Source of the DNA: Poseidonocella pacifica
GTDB lineage: Bacteria > Pseudomonadota > Alphaproteobacteria > Rhodobacterales > Rhodobacteraceae
NCBI RefSeq assembly: GCF_900111875.1
Contig: NZ_FOJU01000004.1
Coordinates: 186,001 to 250,000, forward strand
Length of the DNA: 64,000 bases
Direction of reading: 5' to 3'
The notes under the pieces are model-generated. The model saw nothing but the letters and a program-made list of their open reading frames with translations. It was not told where the DNA came from and did no database searches. Position numbers and translations under genes: made by a program. Positions 40,195-49,047 of this stretch are shown here, piece after piece; the first letter of the stretch is position 1; the number at the start of each line of letters is the position of its first letter.

Positions 40195-41015
40195 TGCGAC
40201 AACTCCTGCCACTCCGCGATCAGGGTCGCAGGATCATCCGCAAGGGAGAGACCGGGAAGGAGAGACGCGAGACGGCTGGTACAGATCGTGGCCTGTTGAA
40301 CGCCGCTGCCCGGGGCAGGTCTCCATGTCCAGCTGCGCCCGGCAGACAAAAGCAAGGCATCCATGTGAAGGGGGCGAGGCGCCGCGAGGTTGAGGACAGG
40401 CGGAAGCGCAGTGGGCGGCTGCTTCGTCAATCTGACAAGTGCGGACGAGAGCCCGACGGGGGAAATATAGCTTCGCAATGGTCCGCGCCCGTCTGGGAAC
40501 TGATCGAGGGTGGCGGGCCGAGTGCCCTCTAGGGCCGCCCTAAGACTGTCGCCCCCCACCACATTTCCGAGCCGCAGTGCCACATGGCATGCCGGGCCGC
40601 GAAGGCCGTGTAGAACACGCTCCATTTCCAGTTTGGCAAGCCCATAAGCGCCCGATTGGCGCAAGGGAGCCTCTTCCGTAGCGGGGCGCTCTGTTGGGCC
40701 GTAGACGGCTGCACTCGAGAAATGAAAGACGGTCTTCGCTCCGATTCCGGCCGCGATCCGCCCCGCTTCTTCTGCGAGTGAAGCATTCATCTCAAGGGCG
40801 TCGGTCGTCCCGGATGTTACCCCCCAGAGTGCAACTATTGCATCGGCTTGCGGCAGTCGTGCAGTGTCATCCCCCGGGTGCCAGAGTACGCCCTCCGGCG
40901 GGGCGGAGCGGCGATACTGGTAAATGGGGTCGATGCCGGTCGCGCCGCGGGACCACGCTCGGCGCAGGAATGTGCCAAGTCGCCCCGAGGCCCCGAGAAT
41001 CAGAACCCGGGTCAT
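40191..41015 (-). CDS. NAD-dependent epimerase/dehydratase-like protein
   Basis: Extended SDR of 274 residues. The cofactor loop is VLILGASGRLGTFLRRAW, close to the TGxxGxxG form. The catalytic Tyr/Lys pair is in GAYGLAKLEMERVL, and the Ser comes from VFHFSSAAVYGPTE. Its overall shape is like sugar epimerases or reductases (RfbD-type) but shorter. Its substrate is probably a nucleotide sugar, given the sugar transferase directly downstream. It overlaps both neighbours by four bases. Confidence 0.82.
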   Translation of the reverse strand: MTRVLILGASGRLGTFLRRAWSRGATGIDPIYQYRRSAPPEGVLWHPGDDTARLPQADAIVALWGVTSGTTDALEMNASLAEEAGRIAAGIGAKTVFHFSSAAVYGPTERPATEEAPLRQSGAYGLAKLEMERVLHGLRGPACHVALRLGNVVGGDSLRAALEGTRPATLDQFPDGRGPLRSYISPVGLSSALVRLTKQPPTALPPVLNLAAPRPLHMDALLLSAGRSWTWRPAPGSGVQQATICTSRLASLLPGLSLADDPATLIAEWQELSQ

Positions 41016-41923
41016 TCGCCCGCCAGAAGAACCGCCTCGACACGGCGATTCTGTTCGCGCCCTTCCGGGGTCGCGTTAGAGGCGTAGGGCGACAGCAGGC
41101 CGACCCCACGCGCGGTTACTTGCTCCGCCGCCACATCGTAGCGTTGCAGCAATCGCGCACGGACGGCTTCTGCACGGCGGCGCGACAAGGCGGTATTGGC
41201 GTCGATTGACCCCACGCTGTCGGTATGCCCCACAAGCGCGATCCGCCGAACGGGGTCTTGGTTGAGGTAGCCTGCCAAGGTCTCAAGGGAGCGGAGCTTT
41301 CCTTCTCCGAGTTGCGTCCCGCCGCTTTCGAAAACGAGATCCGAGAGAACGACATGCCCATTCCGGCGCAGAAGGGCGATGACGTCTCCGCCAGGTGCCG
41401 GAGTTTCCGGGTTCTCCGCGACCTCTATCGCTTGGGATGGGTCATCCGGGGGGCTGACCGTCACAATCTGAAGGTAAAGCCGTTCCGGGGTTCGGCTGAC
41501 CAGCAGGGTCGCGGCGCTCCGCATACTCGTGTTTCGCATGGCCAGAAATCGAAAGGTGCGAAGGTTGACGATCATGTCAGGGGGCCGCGCGACCTCTATG
41601 CCAAACCTGAAGTCGAAGCCCCCACATGCCGTGGCAGCGCAATCAAAGATCGTTTCGTATCCTTCGGCCCCAAGCTGCGCCTCGATCCCCCGCAGGAGGG
41701 GCAGAAGCGCGGTTTGCGCGCGCGGCAACTGCCAGACTTGGCGAAGGATATTGCCATCCACGGGCTCTGTGGGAACGACGCCGTTCTTGGCCGTGCCGGT
41801 GGGCAGCATATAGCTGCCAGGGCTGCGGCGCACCTCTTCGACGAGTTCGGCCCCTGCGGGAAGGTCAAGCGCCGCCGTCGCCCCGCCAAGGAAGATGAGC
41901 ACGAGAGCGAGGCGATGCATCAT
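41012..41923 (-). CDS. OmpA-family protein
   Basis: Exported protein of 303 residues with a short signal peptide (residues 1-18). An uncharacterised middle domain has a possible disulfide pair in FDCAATACGGFDF. The C-terminal OmpA domain (about residues 195-300) has IALVGHTDSVGSIDANTALSRRRAEAVRARL, which binds peptidoglycan, and ends EQNRRVEAVLLAGE. The ATG at 41923 lies in a four-base overlap with the GNAT stop. The open frame further upstream is antisense-like shadow. Its place inside a polysaccharide gene chain suggests an envelope role. Confidence 0.85.
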   Translation of the reverse strand: MMHRLALVLIFLGGATAALDLPAGAELVEEVRRSPGSYMLPTGTAKNGVVPTEPVDGNILRQVWQLPRAQTALLPLLRGIEAQLGAEGYETIFDCAATACGGFDFRFGIEVARPPDMIVNLRTFRFLAMRNTSMRSAATLLVSRTPERLYLQIVTVSPPDDPSQAIEVAENPETPAPGGDVIALLRRNGHVVLSDLVFESGGTQLGEGKLRSLETLAGYLNQDPVRRIALVGHTDSVGSIDANTALSRRRAEAVRARLLQRYDVAAEQVTARGVGLLSPYASNATPEGREQNRRVEAVLLAGE

Positions 41924-42633
41924 GGCGCACACCGGTAGTGGTATCCGCCGACGACCTCTAGACCCATCGCGGCGTAGAGCGCGTTGGCGGGAGTGTTCGC
42001 GCGGGTTACGGCGAGGCCCAGCTCTGTTGCACCGTGACTGGCGGCCCAGTTGGCGGCTGCGGTCAACATGGCCCGACCCACCCCCTCGCGACGATGATCG
42101 GGGGCCACTTCGAGCGCATGCAGCATCACCAGAGGGCCATCGAGGGCGGCAAAGGCCACAGCCGCGGCGCGATTCCGGTTGCGCCCGAAAAGGTAGGTCT
42201 TGGGGCCTTTGGCCCGCGCCATGACGGCCATGCGTTCCGGCCCGATACCGCCCGCACTCCAAAGGCGCAGCATGATGGACAGCGGTTCTTCGAGGTCGAA
42301 GACGCAGAGCGGCGGAAGGTCTGCGCAAAGTTGTGATACCGGGGCGGCATAGAGCGCGACTGGATCAACGCAGGCGTAGCCCTTTGCCTCTAGCTGCCCG
42401 TCCAAATCGCCTTCGGAGCCATTCAACATGAAGAGGGCACGCTGGCCTATCGCCGCCATGGCTGTTTCTGCGGCGTGTATCGCGGCCTCGTCCACCGGCC
42501 GCGTGGCCGAACAGGAGCTTACCCGTTTCCCACCACCTTGGCCCTCACGGAGGACCCATCCATCACCATGATGCACCGCTGCGGGCGGCCATGTGGCCTC
42601 CATCGCGCGCATCCATTCGTCGGCTGACGTCAT
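41920..42633 (-). CDS. GNAT-family N-acetyltransferase
   Basis: Acetyl-CoA-dependent acyltransferase of 237 residues. The C-terminal half carries the GNAT core: VMLHALEVAPDHRREGVGRAMLTAAANWAASHG holds the acetyl-CoA loop R-R-x-G-V-G-R, and ANALYAAMGLEVVGGYHYR closes the fold. The N-terminal half is a degenerate GNAT-like domain (KGYACVDPVALYAAP). The substrate is unknown. The gene overlaps its neighbours by four bases on each side. Confidence 0.85.
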   Translation of the reverse strand: MTSADEWMRAMEATWPPAAVHHGDGWVLREGQGGGKRVSSCSATRPVDEAAIHAAETAMAAIGQRALFMLNGSEGDLDGQLEAKGYACVDPVALYAAPVSQLCADLPPLCVFDLEEPLSIMLRLWSAGGIGPERMAVMARAKGPKTYLFGRNRNRAAAVAFAALDGPLVMLHALEVAPDHRREGVGRAMLTAAANWAASHGATELGLAVTRANTPANALYAAMGLEVVGGYHYRCAP

Positions 42634-43352
42634 TCGGCAAAAAGAAGTGCAAGGTCGGAAATCGCTGCGTCCACCTTTGCACCGATCATCCCCCGGACGA
42701 CGATATTCGCGCCAAAGGCCCCGTCCTGTTGGAACGGGTAAGAGCCGATGGAAACGTCGGGATGCGCGGCGGCGATCTCTGCGAGGGGTCCGGCAATGTC
42801 GCCTTCCCCCCGCGCGACGCGCAAGGTTTGGGAGAGGAGCGGCTCACCCCCCGTGAGGGTTGGCAAGACACTGGCGACCATGGCCTGAAACACCGAAGGG
42901 ACGCCGGCCATCACGTGAACATTGCCAAGGGTGAAACCGGGCGCGATGCTTACTGGGTTCTCGATAAGGGTCGCGCCGTCGGGAATACGGGCCATGCGAA
43001 GGCGCGCCGCGTTCAACTCCCGCCCCGTGGTCTCATAGTGTTTGGCGAGCAAGGCGCGGGCGTCTTCGCGCACGTCGATCGGCGCGCCGAAGGCATCGGC
43101 AATCGCGTCCGCGGTAATGTCATCATGGGTCGGGCCGATCCCCCCCGAGGTCACGACGGTATCATAGGCCGCGGACAGGGCGCGCACCGCTTCAACGATC
43201 GCGTCGTGGCGATCGGAAACGATACGGACCTCCTGAAGGTCGATCCCGGACTTGGTCAATTCGCCCGCGAGGAAATGCATGTTGGCATCCCGGGTGCGGC
43301 CAGAGAGGATTTCATCTCCGATGACGAGCATCGCGGCGGTGGGGTTTGGCAT
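42630..43352 (-). CDS. Molybdopterin-binding / CinA N-terminal-like protein
   Basis: Cytoplasmic protein of 240 residues with the MoaB/Mog-type fold found in the first half of CinA. Family marks are MLVIGDEILSGRTRDANMHFLA at the start, VTSGGIGPTHDDITADAIA, and the ARIPDGATLIENPVSIAPGF stretch. The CinA amidase half is absent. In other bacteria such proteins hydrolyse ADP-ribose or FAD pyrophosphate bonds or serve as competence/damage-inducible protein A; which applies here is open. AAGGAG lies six bases before the ATG. It is the first gene of the coupled chain that ends in the sugar transferase. Confidence 0.88.
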   Translation of the reverse strand: MPNPTAAMLVIGDEILSGRTRDANMHFLAGELTKSGIDLQEVRIVSDRHDAIVEAVRALSAAYDTVVTSGGIGPTHDDITADAIADAFGAPIDVREDARALLAKHYETTGRELNAARLRMARIPDGATLIENPVSIAPGFTLGNVHVMAGVPSVFQAMVASVLPTLTGGEPLLSQTLRVARGEGDIAGPLAEIAAAHPDVSIGSYPFQQDGAFGANIVVRGMIGAKVDAAISDLALLFAE

Positions 43353-43397
43353 GACGGCTCCTTGCGTGGATCGCTCTGGCAGGTATAGGGCCTGCCC

Positions 43398-44102
43398 ATG
43401 CTGTTTCAAACCCCGCTCGTACCCGCGCGGCTGCTTCGCCGCTACAAGAGGTTCCTCGCCGACTGCCTTCTTGATGACGGACGCGAGATCACGGCGCATT
43501 GCGCCAATCCCGGCAGTATGATGGGCCTCGCTGATCCGGGAACGCGGATTTGGCTCGAACCAAATGATGATCCCAAGAAAAAGCTGAAATGGGGCTGGCG
43601 TCTGGTCGATCACGAGAACGGGCACTTCACCGGCGTCGATACCTCCGTTCCGAACCGGGCGCTTCGTGGGGCGCTGGAGGCAGGGCAGGTTCCGGGGCTG
43701 GAGGGGTATCACAGCGTTCGGCCCGAGGTGCGGTATGGCACGCGGAGCCGGATCGACTTCCTTCTCGAAGACGCGGAGCGGCCGCCGGCCTATGTCGAGG
43801 TCAAGAGCGTGACCCTCTCCCGTCAGCCCGGCCTTGCCGAGTTCCCCGATAGCGTGACGGCCAGGGGTGCCAAGCATCTAGAAGAGCTGGCAAAGGTTGC
43901 GCAGTCAGGCAATCGCGCGGTTATGCTTTACCTCGTCCAGCGTACGGATTGCAGCCACTTTTCCCTCGCCTCAGATCTGGACCCGGCGTATGCGGCGGCC
44001 TTTGAGGTTGCACGAAGCGCGGGTGTCGAGGTCTTGGTTTTCGACACGAAACTCAGCCCGGAGGGCGTCTTTCTGGGGTCTACGCTGCCGTGCAGCACCT
44101 GA
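43398..44102 (+). CDS. sfsA: SfsA family nuclease / sugar fermentation stimulation protein
   Basis: Protein of 234 residues. The N-terminal OB-like domain has RLLRRYKRFLADCLL and HCANPGSMMGLADPG. The C-terminal PD-(D/E)xK nuclease core has RIDFLLEDAERPPAYVEVKSVTL with the Asp and Glu-x-Lys residues. FPDSVTARGAKHLEELAKVAQSG is a further family mark. It is normal in length. Long known as a maltose regulator in E. coli, it is better seen as a nuclease-fold protein. It is divergent from the molybdopterin-binding gene across 45 bases. Confidence 0.93.
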   Translation: MLFQTPLVPARLLRRYKRFLADCLLDDGREITAHCANPGSMMGLADPGTRIWLEPNDDPKKKLKWGWRLVDHENGHFTGVDTSVPNRALRGALEAGQVPGLEGYHSVRPEVRYGTRSRIDFLLEDAERPPAYVEVKSVTLSRQPGLAEFPDSVTARGAKHLEELAKVAQSGNRAVMLYLVQRTDCSHFSLASDLDPAYAAAFEVARSAGVEVLVFDTKLSPEGVFLGSTLPCST

Positions 44103-44180
44103 ACACTGGCGCTTTGACGGTTTTATGCTTAAGTAGGCCCCGTCAAAGGGAAACCGTTGCGCGAAACCGGGAATAGCGTC

Positions 44181-44990
44181 GTGAACGATCATCATATGGG
44201 CCGCCTGACCAAAGACGGCATCAGAATACACCAGACAGAAGACTTCGCCGGTATGCACCGTGCGGGGAAACTGGCCGCGCATATCCTCGATCAGATCGCC
44301 GGTGATATCGTGCCCGGAGCGACGACAGCCTCGATCGACAAGCGTATCGAGGAGATGATCGTGGATGCGGGAGCAACCTCCGCGACGATCGGGTACAAGG
44401 GGTATCAGCACGCCAGTTGTATCAGCGTCAACCACGTCGTCTGTCATGGGATCCCCGGGGAAAAGACGCTCAAGGATGGTGATATCCTCAACATCGACGT
44501 GACGGTGATTGTCGATGGCTGGTTCGGGGATACGTCGCGGATGTATGTCGCGGGCAAGCTCTCCCGCAAGGCGGAGCGGCTTATTCAGGTGACGCATGAT
44601 GCGCTGATGCGCGGGATTGATGCCGTACGTCCGGGCATGACCTTTGGTGATATCGGCCACGCGATTCAGACCTATGTCGAGGCGAACCGCATGAGCGTCG
44701 TGCGTGATTTCTGCGGTCACGGGCTGGGGCGGGTATTCCACGCGCCGCCCAATGTCTTGCATTATGGTCGCCCCGGTACCGGGGCAATCCTCGAAGAGGG
44801 TATGTTCTTCACCATCGAGCCCATGGTGAACCTCGGGCGCGCCGAGACAAAGGTGCTGTCGGATGACTGGACGGCGGTGACGCGCGACAAGAGCCTTTCG
44901 GCGCAGTTCGAGCATTCGGTTGGCGTGACAGCGGACGGAGCGGAGATATTCACACTCTCCCCCGCTGGAACATTCCACCCGACATACTGA
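44181..44990 (+). CDS. map: Methionine aminopeptidase, type I
   Basis: Removes the N-terminal methionine from new proteins. It has 269 residues. Metal ligands are visible: Asp residues in LNIDVTVIVDGWFGDTSRMY, His in FCGHGLGRVFHAPPNV and Glu in FFTIEPMVNLG and SAQFEHSVGVT. VVCHGIPGEKTLKDGD carries the substrate-pocket His. The start is set at GTG 44181 because related proteins begin MND at this point; a TTG at 44157 or ATG at 44196 are alternatives. It lies downstream of sfsA. Confidence 0.95.
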   Translation: MNDHHMGRLTKDGIRIHQTEDFAGMHRAGKLAAHILDQIAGDIVPGATTASIDKRIEEMIVDAGATSATIGYKGYQHASCISVNHVVCHGIPGEKTLKDGDILNIDVTVIVDGWFGDTSRMYVAGKLSRKAERLIQVTHDALMRGIDAVRPGMTFGDIGHAIQTYVEANRMSVVRDFCGHGLGRVFHAPPNVLHYGRPGTGAILEEGMFFTIEPMVNLGRAETKVLSDDWTAVTRDKSLSAQFEHSVGVTADGAEIFTLSPAGTFHPTY

Positions 44991-45002
44991 GCGACAAGTT
45001 CC

Positions 45003-45977
45003 CTATTCAGTGAACCGCCAGAGCGCGGGGAGGAAGCGGAAGGCATCGCCATCCCGTGTGACATGCCCTACGCCCGGAAACGGGAAATGATACCCCAGTA
45101 TCGTCACGCGGTCCGCCGCCGCTCGGTCTAGGAGTGCAAGGCGGGTCGCTACCGTTTGATCCCCATCCATGTCGAAGCCGTTCACCCAGTCGGGATGGGC
45201 AAAGTTCATGTGGGCATGGGTCATAGCATCGCCGAGTGCGATGAGTTCCTCGCCGCCGCTCGCCACATGGATACTCATATGGCCGGGCGTATGTCCGGGG
45301 CTGGACAGCATTGAAATTCCGGGGGCGATCTTGTGACCTTCATCCGCCAGTGCCCACTGTAGCCCCTCTGCCTGGATCGAATTGACTGCTCCGACAACGA
45401 ATTGCTGCATCTCGTCCGGCACACGAGAGACAAGCCCATCCTCCGTCCAGAAGTCGTGTTCGGCCCGTCCCATGATGTATTCTGCATCCGGCAGGATCGG
45501 TTCGTCGAAATCGTCCCGGATGCCCCAGATATGATCGGGATGCGCATGGGTGACGACGACATGGGTGATGCTTGACGGATCGATGCCTGCATTTTCCAGA
45601 TTGGCAAAGAGGCGACCGGCCGTCGGCAAGAAGCGGTTCCCCGACCCGAGATCGACGAGCACACGCGCCTTACCCAATTCGATCAACAGGTGATTGGTGT
45701 GTGAATACTGCGTTTCCGGGGAGAGGAAATGTTGCTCCAGAAACCGCCGAACGTCTTCGGGATCGGCATTCACGCCAAGGCCGGACGCGGGCAGCGCAAG
45801 GTATCCATCCGAGATCACGGTAAGGTTTGCCTCGCCAAGGCTGAAGCGAAAATGGGCCGGGTTGTCCGTCTCTGGCGCCCCGAGCGCAGACGCGGGGCGA
45901 AGGGCGGGGAGCACGAAGCCCGGTGCGAGGGCAGCGAGCCGGAGAAGATCACGGCGTGAGGGCTTGAGGATCGGCAT
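45003..45977 (-). CDS. Tat-exported MBL-fold metallo-hydrolase
   Basis: Periplasmic metallo-beta-lactamase-fold hydrolase of 324 residues. The N-terminus has a twin-arginine signal (SRRDLLRLAALAPGFVLP) ending near residue 34. The zinc ligands form VTHAHPDHIWG, with further histidines in SSPGHTPGHMSIH and an Asp in LIALGDAMTHAHMNF. GGGAG lies six bases before ATG 45977. The overall pattern is that of alkyl-sulfatase or lactonase-like MBL proteins of unknown substrate. It is convergent with map and divergent from the TRAP binding-protein gene. Confidence 0.88.
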   Translation of the reverse strand: MPILKPSRRDLLRLAALAPGFVLPALRPASALGAPETDNPAHFRFSLGEANLTVISDGYLALPASGLGVNADPEDVRRFLEQHFLSPETQYSHTNHLLIELGKARVLVDLGSGNRFLPTAGRLFANLENAGIDPSSITHVVVTHAHPDHIWGIRDDFDEPILPDAEYIMGRAEHDFWTEDGLVSRVPDEMQQFVVGAVNSIQAEGLQWALADEGHKIAPGISMLSSPGHTPGHMSIHVASGGEELIALGDAMTHAHMNFAHPDWVNGFDMDGDQTVATRLALLDRAAADRVTILGYHFPFPGVGHVTRDGDAFRFLPALWRFTE

Positions 45978-46143
45978 CACGGTCTCCCATTCAATATTTT
46001 GAATGCAAGACTAGCCACAGGATGCCCTTTCGCCAATGGTCTATCCGGCATGTGGCAAAACACCGCTTGCATCGGGGCGCGGGATTTGCACCCTTGGGGC
46101 CGTCCCGGTGCCACCACAGGCGCCCCATAAGGAGGACTTTGCG

Positions 46144-47175
46144 TTGAAGACGCTTCTGACGGCCGCTGCGATCACCCTAACCGGTCTCATGGCCATCCCC
46201 GCCACGGCGCAGGAGGTAACTCTCCGGTTTCAGCATTTCGTTTCGCCCAATTCGGCAAACCCCAAGTACTTCATCGAACCTTGGGCCCAAAAGGTCGAAG
46301 AGGAGAGCGAGGGCCGCATCAAGGTGGAGATCTATCCCTTCATGCAACTCGGCGGGTCCGCGCCGAACCAGTATGACCTCGTGCGTGACGGCGTCATTGA
46401 TGGGGGCTGGGTCATTCCGGGGTATCAGCCCGGTCGCTTCCCCGAGGCGGAGGCAATGGAACTGCCCTTTATGACCAGCAAGTCCGGCGAAGAGGCCAGC
46501 ACTGCCGCCTGGGATTTCACGCAGGCGCATCTGATGGATGATTTCGCGGACGTCCACCTCATCGCGGCGCATATGCACGGCCCGGGAATCGTTCACAAAA
46601 AAGGCCCCCCGGTCGAAGAAGTGTCTGATTTCGACGGGCTGAAACTGCGCGGCCCCTCACGGCCCGCCACACTGCTTCTCAAGAAGCTCGGCGCGACGCC
46701 CGTCGGCATGGCCGTACCGGCCTTCCCCGAAGCGCTGGCGCGCGGCGTGGTTGATGGTGGGGTGATCACATGGGAAATGGCGCCCTCCCTCAAACTCGAT
46801 GAGCTGACGGACAGCCATACGGATGTTGCTGGGGATCGGGCGCTCTATAATCTCTATTTCGTATGGGTCATGAACAAGAAGGTCTATGAGGGCCTGCCCG
46901 ATGACCTGCGCGCTGTGATCGACGCAAATTCCGGTCGCGAAACCTCAGCCTGGGCTGGCAAGGCGCATGATCTGGGCGATCGTGATGGCCATGCCGTGAT
47001 GGAAGCCGATGGTAACGCCATCACCGAACTCAGCCCGGAGGTCACCGAAGAGATCAAGGCACTCGGGGCCGAGGTGACGCAGGACTGGATCGCCGAGATG
47101 ACGGAGCGGGGGCTCGACGCCCAGACACTCTATGATGATGCCAAGGCGGCCGTCGAGGCGGTTGAAGCCGAGTGA
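46144..47175 (+). CDS. TRAP transporter substrate-binding protein, DctP family (orphan)
   Basis: Periplasmic binding protein of 343 residues. The signal peptide ends at about residue 22 (MAIPATAQE). The DctP core has LRFQHFVSPNSANPKYFIEPWA, KVEIYPFMQLGG and LKLRGPSRPATLLLKKLGATPVGM with the ligand-gripping Arg, then ALARGVVDGGVITW. The start is a TTG at 46144 with an exact AAGGAGG eight bases before it; the open frame upstream has no ribosome site. No dctQ or dctM membrane gene is nearby, so it must share another system's membrane parts. Ligand unknown, most likely an organic acid. Confidence 0.9.
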   Translation: MKTLLTAAAITLTGLMAIPATAQEVTLRFQHFVSPNSANPKYFIEPWAQKVEEESEGRIKVEIYPFMQLGGSAPNQYDLVRDGVIDGGWVIPGYQPGRFPEAEAMELPFMTSKSGEEASTAAWDFTQAHLMDDFADVHLIAAHMHGPGIVHKKGPPVEEVSDFDGLKLRGPSRPATLLLKKLGATPVGMAVPAFPEALARGVVDGGVITWEMAPSLKLDELTDSHTDVAGDRALYNLYFVWVMNKKVYEGLPDDLRAVIDANSGRETSAWAGKAHDLGDRDGHAVMEADGNAITELSPEVTEEIKALGAEVTQDWIAEMTERGLDAQTLYDDAKAAVEAVEAE

Positions 47176-47179
47176 AACA

Positions 47180-47207
47180 ACGGGTCGGCCCTAGTTGGCC
47201 GGCCCGT
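47180..47207. terminator. Bidirectional terminator overlapping the rsmD stop
   Basis: Eleven-bp stem ACGGGTCGGCC / GGCCGGCCCGT (one G-T) with loop CTAGTT. It lies between the convergent dctP-like and rsmD genes, and its right arm is the end of the rsmD coding region. Confidence 0.7.
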
Positions 47208-47760
47208 CCCCATGGCGCAGGAAGGTGAAGCTGGTATCCCCGTAACGGCGGTGATCGAGCATCTCAAACCCCTCCGGTGCGGGCTGCTGCGCATTTTCTT
47301 CCCAGATTACCAAGGCTCCGGGTGCAAGCCATCCACCCGCCGAAGCCGCCCCGAGGGCGCGCGCGCCGAGGTCCTTGCCGTAAGGTGGATCGAGAAACAC
47401 CAACGTTGCCAGAGCGCCGTCATTCTTGGGTAACCGCGTGGCGTCGCGGCTCAACAGGCGGGCGTTTTCGAGCCGCAGTCGCTTGATGTTGTCGAGGATG
47501 AGCTTTTGCGCGGCGCGGCCATCGTCAACGAAAGTCGCGTGGACAGCACCCCGTGAGAGGGCCTCCAGCCCAAGCGCACCCGTTCCTGCGAAGAGGTCCA
47601 GGACGACGGACCCTGAGAGCGTGCCGAACTTGCCTGCAGCGAGCACGTTGAACAGGGTTTCGCGCAGACGGTCCGTTGTGGGGCGGAGATGCGCGGCGGG
47701 ATCGCCCTTTCCGACCGCTGCGAGGCGATGCCCCCGATATGCGCCCGCGATGATCCTCAT
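47191..47760 (-). CDS. rsmD: 16S rRNA (guanine966-N2)-methyltransferase RsmD
   Basis: Methylates G966 in the small ribosomal subunit using S-adenosylmethionine. It has 189 residues. It begins MRIIAGAYRGHRL and carries RPTTDRLRETLFNVLAAG. The SAM motif is VLDLFAGTGALGLEALSRGA, and the catalytic NPPY-like motif reads FLDPPYGKDL. It overlaps the upstream ferredoxin reductase stop by four bases. Confidence 0.94.
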   Translation of the reverse strand: MRIIAGAYRGHRLAAVGKGDPAAHLRPTTDRLRETLFNVLAAGKFGTLSGSVVLDLFAGTGALGLEALSRGAVHATFVDDGRAAQKLILDNIKRLRLENARLLSRDATRLPKNDGALATLVFLDPPYGKDLGARALGAASAGGWLAPGALVIWEENAQQPAPEGFEMLDHRRYGDTSFTFLRHGDGPAN

Positions 47761-48965
47761 GCCTTCAACAGGGCCTTCAGGTCAGTTTCCGGGTCGGACA
47801 CGACGTGAGGGTCAACGGTTTTTCCGCCTTCGATCAAACGCTTGCCGACCATATAGGCGCGCGGGTCATTGATTGCGTCGATGGCAAGAAGCCGAGGCCC
47901 CGCGAAGTACCAGAAGGAGATCGTGCCAGCCGCGCCCTGCCGCGTGACGATCCTGTCGTACCCCGCTCCCAGACCGGCAATCTGGAGCTTGGCATTGTAT
48001 TGATCGGACCAGAACCACGGCTTTGGCGAATAGACCCGCTCCGCCCCAAGGATGTTGTCGGCCACGCATTCGGCCTGATCGATGGCGTGGCCGACGGATT
48101 CAAGGCGCATCCGGCGGTTTTCCTGCGGGAAGGAGGCGCAATCCCCGGCGGCCCAGATATTCGGGTCCGAGGTCCGGCCAAATGCGTCGGTTGCGATCCC
48201 GTCGTCGAGGTCAAGATCCGCCGACTTGGCCAGCCGTGTTTCCGGCTCGATCCCGACGCCGACGATCACGACATCGACGGGAATCTGCGTGCCATCCGTC
48301 AACTTGGCTGAACTGACGCGCTCGTCTCCGACGAGTCGCGATAGGCCCACGCCTTCCCGCAAATCGACGCCATGCTCTTGATGTAGCTTGCGAAAATAGT
48401 CCGCTGTTTCGGGGGCCGCGACCCTGTTCAGGATGCGGTCGGCCATTTCCACGAGGGTGACCGACAATCCCGATTTCACCAGAACCGCCGCGGCCTCCAG
48501 CCCGATATACCCGCCGCCGACCACGAGAGCGCGGCGCCCGGGGCGGACTTCGGGGGCGAACCGTTTGACGTCGGCGAGGGTGCGGACCGTGTGGACCCCG
48601 CCGAGATCGCCGCCGATGCTGGCAGGCAAACGGCGGGGCCGGGAGCCGGTGCACAGGACCAGAGTTTCGTAAGCCATGCGGCGATCCCCGGCCACGATTT
48701 CGCGTGCGGACCGGTCGATTTCCGTCACTTCGGTGCTGAGGATCAGGTCGACATCATTTTCAGAATAGAAGCTGTGGGGGCGCAGATATAGACGTTCTTC
48801 TTCCATCTCCCCCAACAGGTAGGCCTTGGAGAGGGGTGGGCGCTGATACGGGGGGACGGGTTCGTCGCCGATGAGGGTCAGCGCGCCGTCATACCCACCG
48901 CGCCGCAGGCGGGCGACAAGGGATGTTGCGGCCTGTCCGCCTCCGACGATCACGATTCCGCCCAT
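47757..48965 (-). CDS. FAD-dependent ferredoxin reductase-like oxidoreductase
   Basis: Flavoprotein of 402 residues of the class that moves electrons from NAD(P)H to a 2Fe-2S ferredoxin. FAD-binding motifs are IVIVGGGQAATSLVARLR at the start and IWAAGDCASF near residue 270. The NAD(P) motif is ALVVGGGYIGLEAAAVLVKSG. QRPPLSKAYL is characteristic of the rubredoxin/ferredoxin reductase (ThcD/PetF-type) group. AAGGA precedes the ATG at 48965. No ferredoxin or P450 partner is adjacent; its redox partner lies elsewhere. Confidence 0.9.
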   Translation of the reverse strand: MGGIVIVGGGQAATSLVARLRRGGYDGALTLIGDEPVPPYQRPPLSKAYLLGEMEEERLYLRPHSFYSENDVDLILSTEVTEIDRSAREIVAGDRRMAYETLVLCTGSRPRRLPASIGGDLGGVHTVRTLADVKRFAPEVRPGRRALVVGGGYIGLEAAAVLVKSGLSVTLVEMADRILNRVAAPETADYFRKLHQEHGVDLREGVGLSRLVGDERVSSAKLTDGTQIPVDVVIVGVGIEPETRLAKSADLDLDDGIATDAFGRTSDPNIWAAGDCASFPQENRRMRLESVGHAIDQAECVADNILGAERVYSPKPWFWSDQYNAKLQIAGLGAGYDRIVTRQGAAGTISFWYFAGPRLLAIDAINDPRAYMVGKRLIEGGKTVDPHVVSDPETDLKALLKA

Positions 48966-49047
48966 CTCTGCTTCCTTTTCCTGTGGCTCCAAGCCATGAG
49001 GAGGCTATATCGGGCGCAACTGGAAACGCAAACCAAAGGGATGTGCC

